Below are positions 61,790 through 64,000 of a stretch of DNA of 64,000 bases, piece by piece. Position numbers and translations under genes: made by a program. Positions within the stretch are counted from its first letter, which is position 1; every line of letters starts with the position of its first letter. The notes below the pieces were generated by a model. That model ran no database searches. It had not been told where the DNA came from and saw only the letters and a list, made by a program, of their open reading frames with translations. Source of the DNA: Hymenobacter sedentarius (GTDB lineage Bacteria; Bacteroidota; Bacteroidia; Cytophagales; Hymenobacteraceae); contig NZ_CP013909.1 of NCBI RefSeq assembly GCF_001507645.1, positions 3,534,001 through 3,598,000 of the forward strand, written 5' to 3'.

Positions 61790-62290
61790 ATGCCACGAGT
61801 AATTATTAAGCTTGGTGACATTTTTCGGGTGGAAGTTCATGAAGGCATCACCAAATTCTTCCAATACATCGGCGATGATAATACTCAACTTAATAGCAGA
61901 GTTATCAGCGTATTCCAGCAGGAATATCTATCAGACAAGACTCCTGATTTTGATAGCATAAGAAAAGCGCATGTCGATTTTCACGCTCACTGTGATTTAA
62001 GAGCAGGCATAACCAGAGGATTCTGGGAGAAAGCAGGTAAAGCTCCCATTTCAGCAACTCCCAAACCAGTGTTTCGGGATACCTATGACTATGGAATAGC
62101 ACCTTGGCAGGAGCCAATTTTAGTATCGAATAATTGGGTAGTCTGGGAAATGGGTGAACCAATGCGTACAGTAGGAACGCTGCAAGGACTCCACCAACAA
62201 GCAGATATTGGTCTTGTAATGACTCCAGAAGATATAGTTTACAGAATGAAAAATGGGCACTATGACATGCCCAATTACCCGTTTTATTAA
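61790..62290 (+). CDS. Imm26-like immunity family protein, AT-rich
   Basis: A protein of 166 residues. The opening IKLGDIFRVEVHEGITKFFQ, then YIGDDNTQLNSRVISVF, recalls the Imm26 immunity family found in polymorphic toxin loci. PILVSNNWVVWEMGEPMRTV closes the domain. The codons are clearly AT-richer than those of both neighbours. No toxin gene is next to it; it starts 11 bases after the RibD-like stop and ends 7 bases before the ald stop, tail to tail. Recent horizontal gain is likely. The family call rests on recalled pattern only. Confidence 0.65.
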   Translation: MPRVIIKLGDIFRVEVHEGITKFFQYIGDDNTQLNSRVISVFQQEYLSDKTPDFDSIRKAHVDFHAHCDLRAGITRGFWEKAGKAPISATPKPVFRDTYDYGIAPWQEPILVSNNWVVWEMGEPMRTVGTLQGLHQQADIGLVMTPEDIVYRMKNGHYDMPNYPFY

Positions 62291-62297
62291 TTTCAAT

Positions 62298-63524
62298 CTA
62301 ATTCCGCACCGCAATCAGCAGTCCCAATTCCTTATAGCGCAAATTAAATTTCTTCGCAATCATTGCATTGGTCAACGAGCCGCGGTAGATGTACACGCCG
62401 CTGCGGAAATGCTCGTTGGTGAACAGCACCTCGTTGATACCGCCGTACTGGCTGATTTCCTGCAGAATCGGGGTGAATATGTTGCTCAGGGCGTTGGTGG
62501 CGGTGCGGGGCACGCGCGAGGCAATGTTGGGTACGCAGTAGTGCACCACGTCGTACTTGCGGAAGACGGGCTTGCTGTGGCTGGTCATCTCGCTGGTTTC
62601 GAAGCTGCCGCCCTGGTCGATGCTCACGTCGATGATGACGGAGCCGGGGGCCATGCTCGACACCATTTCCTCGGGCACCATGAAGGGAATGCGGCCGTCT
62701 TCCACGGCCAGGGCGCCAATCACCACGTCGGCCCGGCGGATTTGCTGGCTCAGGGCAAACGTATCGAGCGTGCTGGTGTAGAGCTGCATGCCCAGGTTGT
62801 GCTTGAGGCGGCGCAGCTTGTAGAGGTGGTTGTCGAATACTTTCACTTCGGCGCCGAGGCCGGTGGCAGCCCGGGCGGCGTACTCGGCCACTGTACCGGC
62901 CCCCAAAATCACTACCTGCGACGGCGGCACGCCCGTAATACCGCCCAGGATGATGCCTTTGCCCTCGTTGGAGCGGGCCAGGTATTCGGCGGCAATCAGC
63001 ATGACGGTGGAGCCGGCAATCTCGCTCATGGCGCGCACCACCGGGCGGGCGCCGCTGGGGTCTTTCATCAGCTCGAAGCCGATGGCATTAATCTTTTTGC
63101 GCGACAGCGCCGCAATGTACTCCTGGGTCATGGAGCCCATTTGCAGGGCCGAAATTAGGGTTTGGCCGGAATGCAGCAGCTCAATTTCGTCGAGTGTCGG
63201 CGGGGCCACCTTCAGCAGCACATCGGCCTTGAACACCTCTTCGGCCGAGTACGCAATCTGGGCGCCGGCCTCCGAATAAGCGTGGTCGGCGTACTTGCTG
63301 GGCTCGCCGGCGCCGGCTTCCATGATTACCTCGTGGCCTTCGTTCACGAGGTGCTGCACGGCTTCGGGCGTGAGGCCCAGGCGGTTTTCCTGAAGCGAGG
63401 TTTCGCGGGGCAGGCCGATAAAGAGCTTGCGCTTGCGCGTTTCCACGGCCAGCATCGATTCCTGCGTGAAATAGGCGCGGCTCGTGGCCAGGGACTCAAA
63501 ACCGGATGGTAGCTGTTCGGCCAT
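62298..63524 (-). CDS. ald: Alanine dehydrogenase
   Basis: About 408 residues from the ATG of MAEQLPSGFESLATSRAY. It has the AlaDH/PNT fold: IGLPRETSLQENRLGLTPEA (substrate-binding Arg), GHEVIMEAGAG, the NAD motif VVILGAGTVAEYAARAATGL, and ADVVIGALAVEDGRIPFMVP. The YCVPNIASRVPRTATNAL segment is diagnostic. It interconverts alanine and pyruvate with NAD+. The frame is open 39 bases upstream, but this start fits better. The N-terminal 30 residues are a common Bacteroidota extension. Confidence 0.92.
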   Translation of the reverse strand: MAEQLPSGFESLATSRAYFTQESMLAVETRKRKLFIGLPRETSLQENRLGLTPEAVQHLVNEGHEVIMEAGAGEPSKYADHAYSEAGAQIAYSAEEVFKADVLLKVAPPTLDEIELLHSGQTLISALQMGSMTQEYIAALSRKKINAIGFELMKDPSGARPVVRAMSEIAGSTVMLIAAEYLARSNEGKGIILGGITGVPPSQVVILGAGTVAEYAARAATGLGAEVKVFDNHLYKLRRLKHNLGMQLYTSTLDTFALSQQIRRADVVIGALAVEDGRIPFMVPEEMVSSMAPGSVIIDVSIDQGGSFETSEMTSHSKPVFRKYDVVHYCVPNIASRVPRTATNALSNIFTPILQEISQYGGINEVLFTNEHFRSGVYIYRGSLTNAMIAKKFNLRYKELGLLIAVRN

Positions 63525-63632
63525 AAACCAAGTGGGGCAGCAAATGACAGGGCCAGCGCCCAAAAGGCGAAGGGCGCTTCCGGCGGGAAAGTGCGCTGGC
63601 GGCTGGCAGGTTAGCGCCTGTTCAGATGTAAG

Positions 63633-64000
63633 TTAGCTAATAAGAGCAAGATGAATGGTCCGGGCCTCGGCGCTCAGCACGTCCAAACGTACTTCAAGCC
63701 GCGGTTCAGGCAATAACTCCGCCACGCGGGCGGGCCATTCCACCAAACAAAGATACCCGGAATCAAGGTACTCAGAGGCGCCAATGCGCTCGGCCTCGTC
63801 CACGGAATCAATGCGGTAGAAGTCAAAGTGATACACAGGCTGGTTGCGCCCGTCGCGGTATTCGTTGACCAGGGCGAAGGTGGGGCTGCTCACGTCGTCG
63901 GCCACGCCCAGGGTGCCAGCCAGGGCCCGAATCAGGGTGGTTTTGCCCGCGCCCATTTCGCCCTCAAAGGCCACCACCGAGCACCCAGATGCGGCAATGG
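63633..64000 (-). CDS. tsaE: tRNA threonylcarbamoyladenosine biosynthesis ATPase TsaE, partial (N-terminus beyond right edge)
   Basis: The frame enters from the right edge (IAASGCSVVAFEGEMGAGKT) and ends after LALIS. The Walker A GEMGAGKTTLIRAL, the motif SSPTFALVNEY and HFDFYRIDSVDEAERIGASE are TsaE hallmarks, as is CLVEWPARV. TsaE binds ATP and works with TsaB and TsaD to make t6A37 in tRNAs that read ANN codons. An internal GTG (VAFEGEM) is not the true start, because the conserved region extends upstream of it. It precedes ald in the same direction. Confidence 0.92.
   Translation of the reverse strand, partial: IAASGCSVVAFEGEMGAGKTTLIRALAGTLGVADDVSSPTFALVNEYRDGRNQPVYHFDFYRIDSVDEAERIGASEYLDSGYLCLVEWPARVAELLPEPRLEVRLDVLSAEARTIHLALIS

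Overview
This window looks like a stretch of chromosome from a Bacteroidota, most likely Hymenobacter or a close relative (Cytophagales, Hymenobacteraceae). Several things point there: GC-rich coding DNA; a secreted M36 protease with a type IX secretion tail; a serine palmitoyltransferase-type enzyme (sphingolipids); bacillithiol BshB1; a histone H1-like Hc1 protein; a short primary sigma factor without region 1.1; and promoters of the Bacteroidota kind (TTG, 21 bases, TAnnTTTG). No rRNA, CRISPR array, prophage or complete insertion sequence was seen. One tRNA gene (Met, CAT anticodon) is present. The genus is inferred from overall resemblance, not from a marker gene.

Layout. 1-8176 (minus): a cell-envelope gene run: large TPR protein, outer-membrane barrel, HU-CCDC81/SPOR protein, ExbB, ExbD, and a TonB-like protein cut by the left edge. 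8529-15112: holA, tyrS, an Hc1 gene, spt and accC. 15113-18918: an AT-rich spacer and a 1044-residue M36 protease. 18954-19917: a RES/Xre toxin-antitoxin pair with a palindromic operator. 19972-32953 (almost all minus): bshB1, an M23/LysM protein, trxB, rpoD, pnp, rpsO, an LptF/G permease, a START-like protein, tRNA-Met (plus), then thrS-infC-rpmI-rplT. 33094-43386 (minus): two TPR proteins, parC, a sensor kinase lacking its phospho-acceptor histidine, and parE. 43567-48026 (plus): an AI-2E family transporter, two DUF2383 genes with a near-identical fragment of the transporter between them, and an exonuclease/GIY-YIG protein. 48114-59082 (minus): a carboxylate-use cluster with acetyl-CoA synthetase, a propionyl-CoA synthetase-like enzyme, a lone receiver, an SSS-STAC-histidine kinase, a small membrane protein, an MHS-type transporter and a porin. 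59222-64000: an orphan InsA-like DNA-binding protein, a broken secreted-protein gene, a flavin reductase, a RibD/DHFR-like reductase, an AT-rich Imm26-like gene, alanine dehydrogenase, and tsaE cut by the right edge.

How genes work together. The first block probably forms one energised trans-envelope machine in which ExbB/ExbD/TonB drive an outer-membrane barrel and the HU-SPOR protein may link nucleoid, inner membrane and septal peptidoglycan. The 48-59 kb block reads as a sense, import and activate module for short-chain carboxylates, comparable to the CrbS/acs acetate switch of gammaproteobacteria but with a receiver that has no DNA-binding domain. The thrS-infC-rpmI-rplT run follows the classical order, and infC seems to start at a rare ATA codon behind a strong Shine-Dalgarno sequence.
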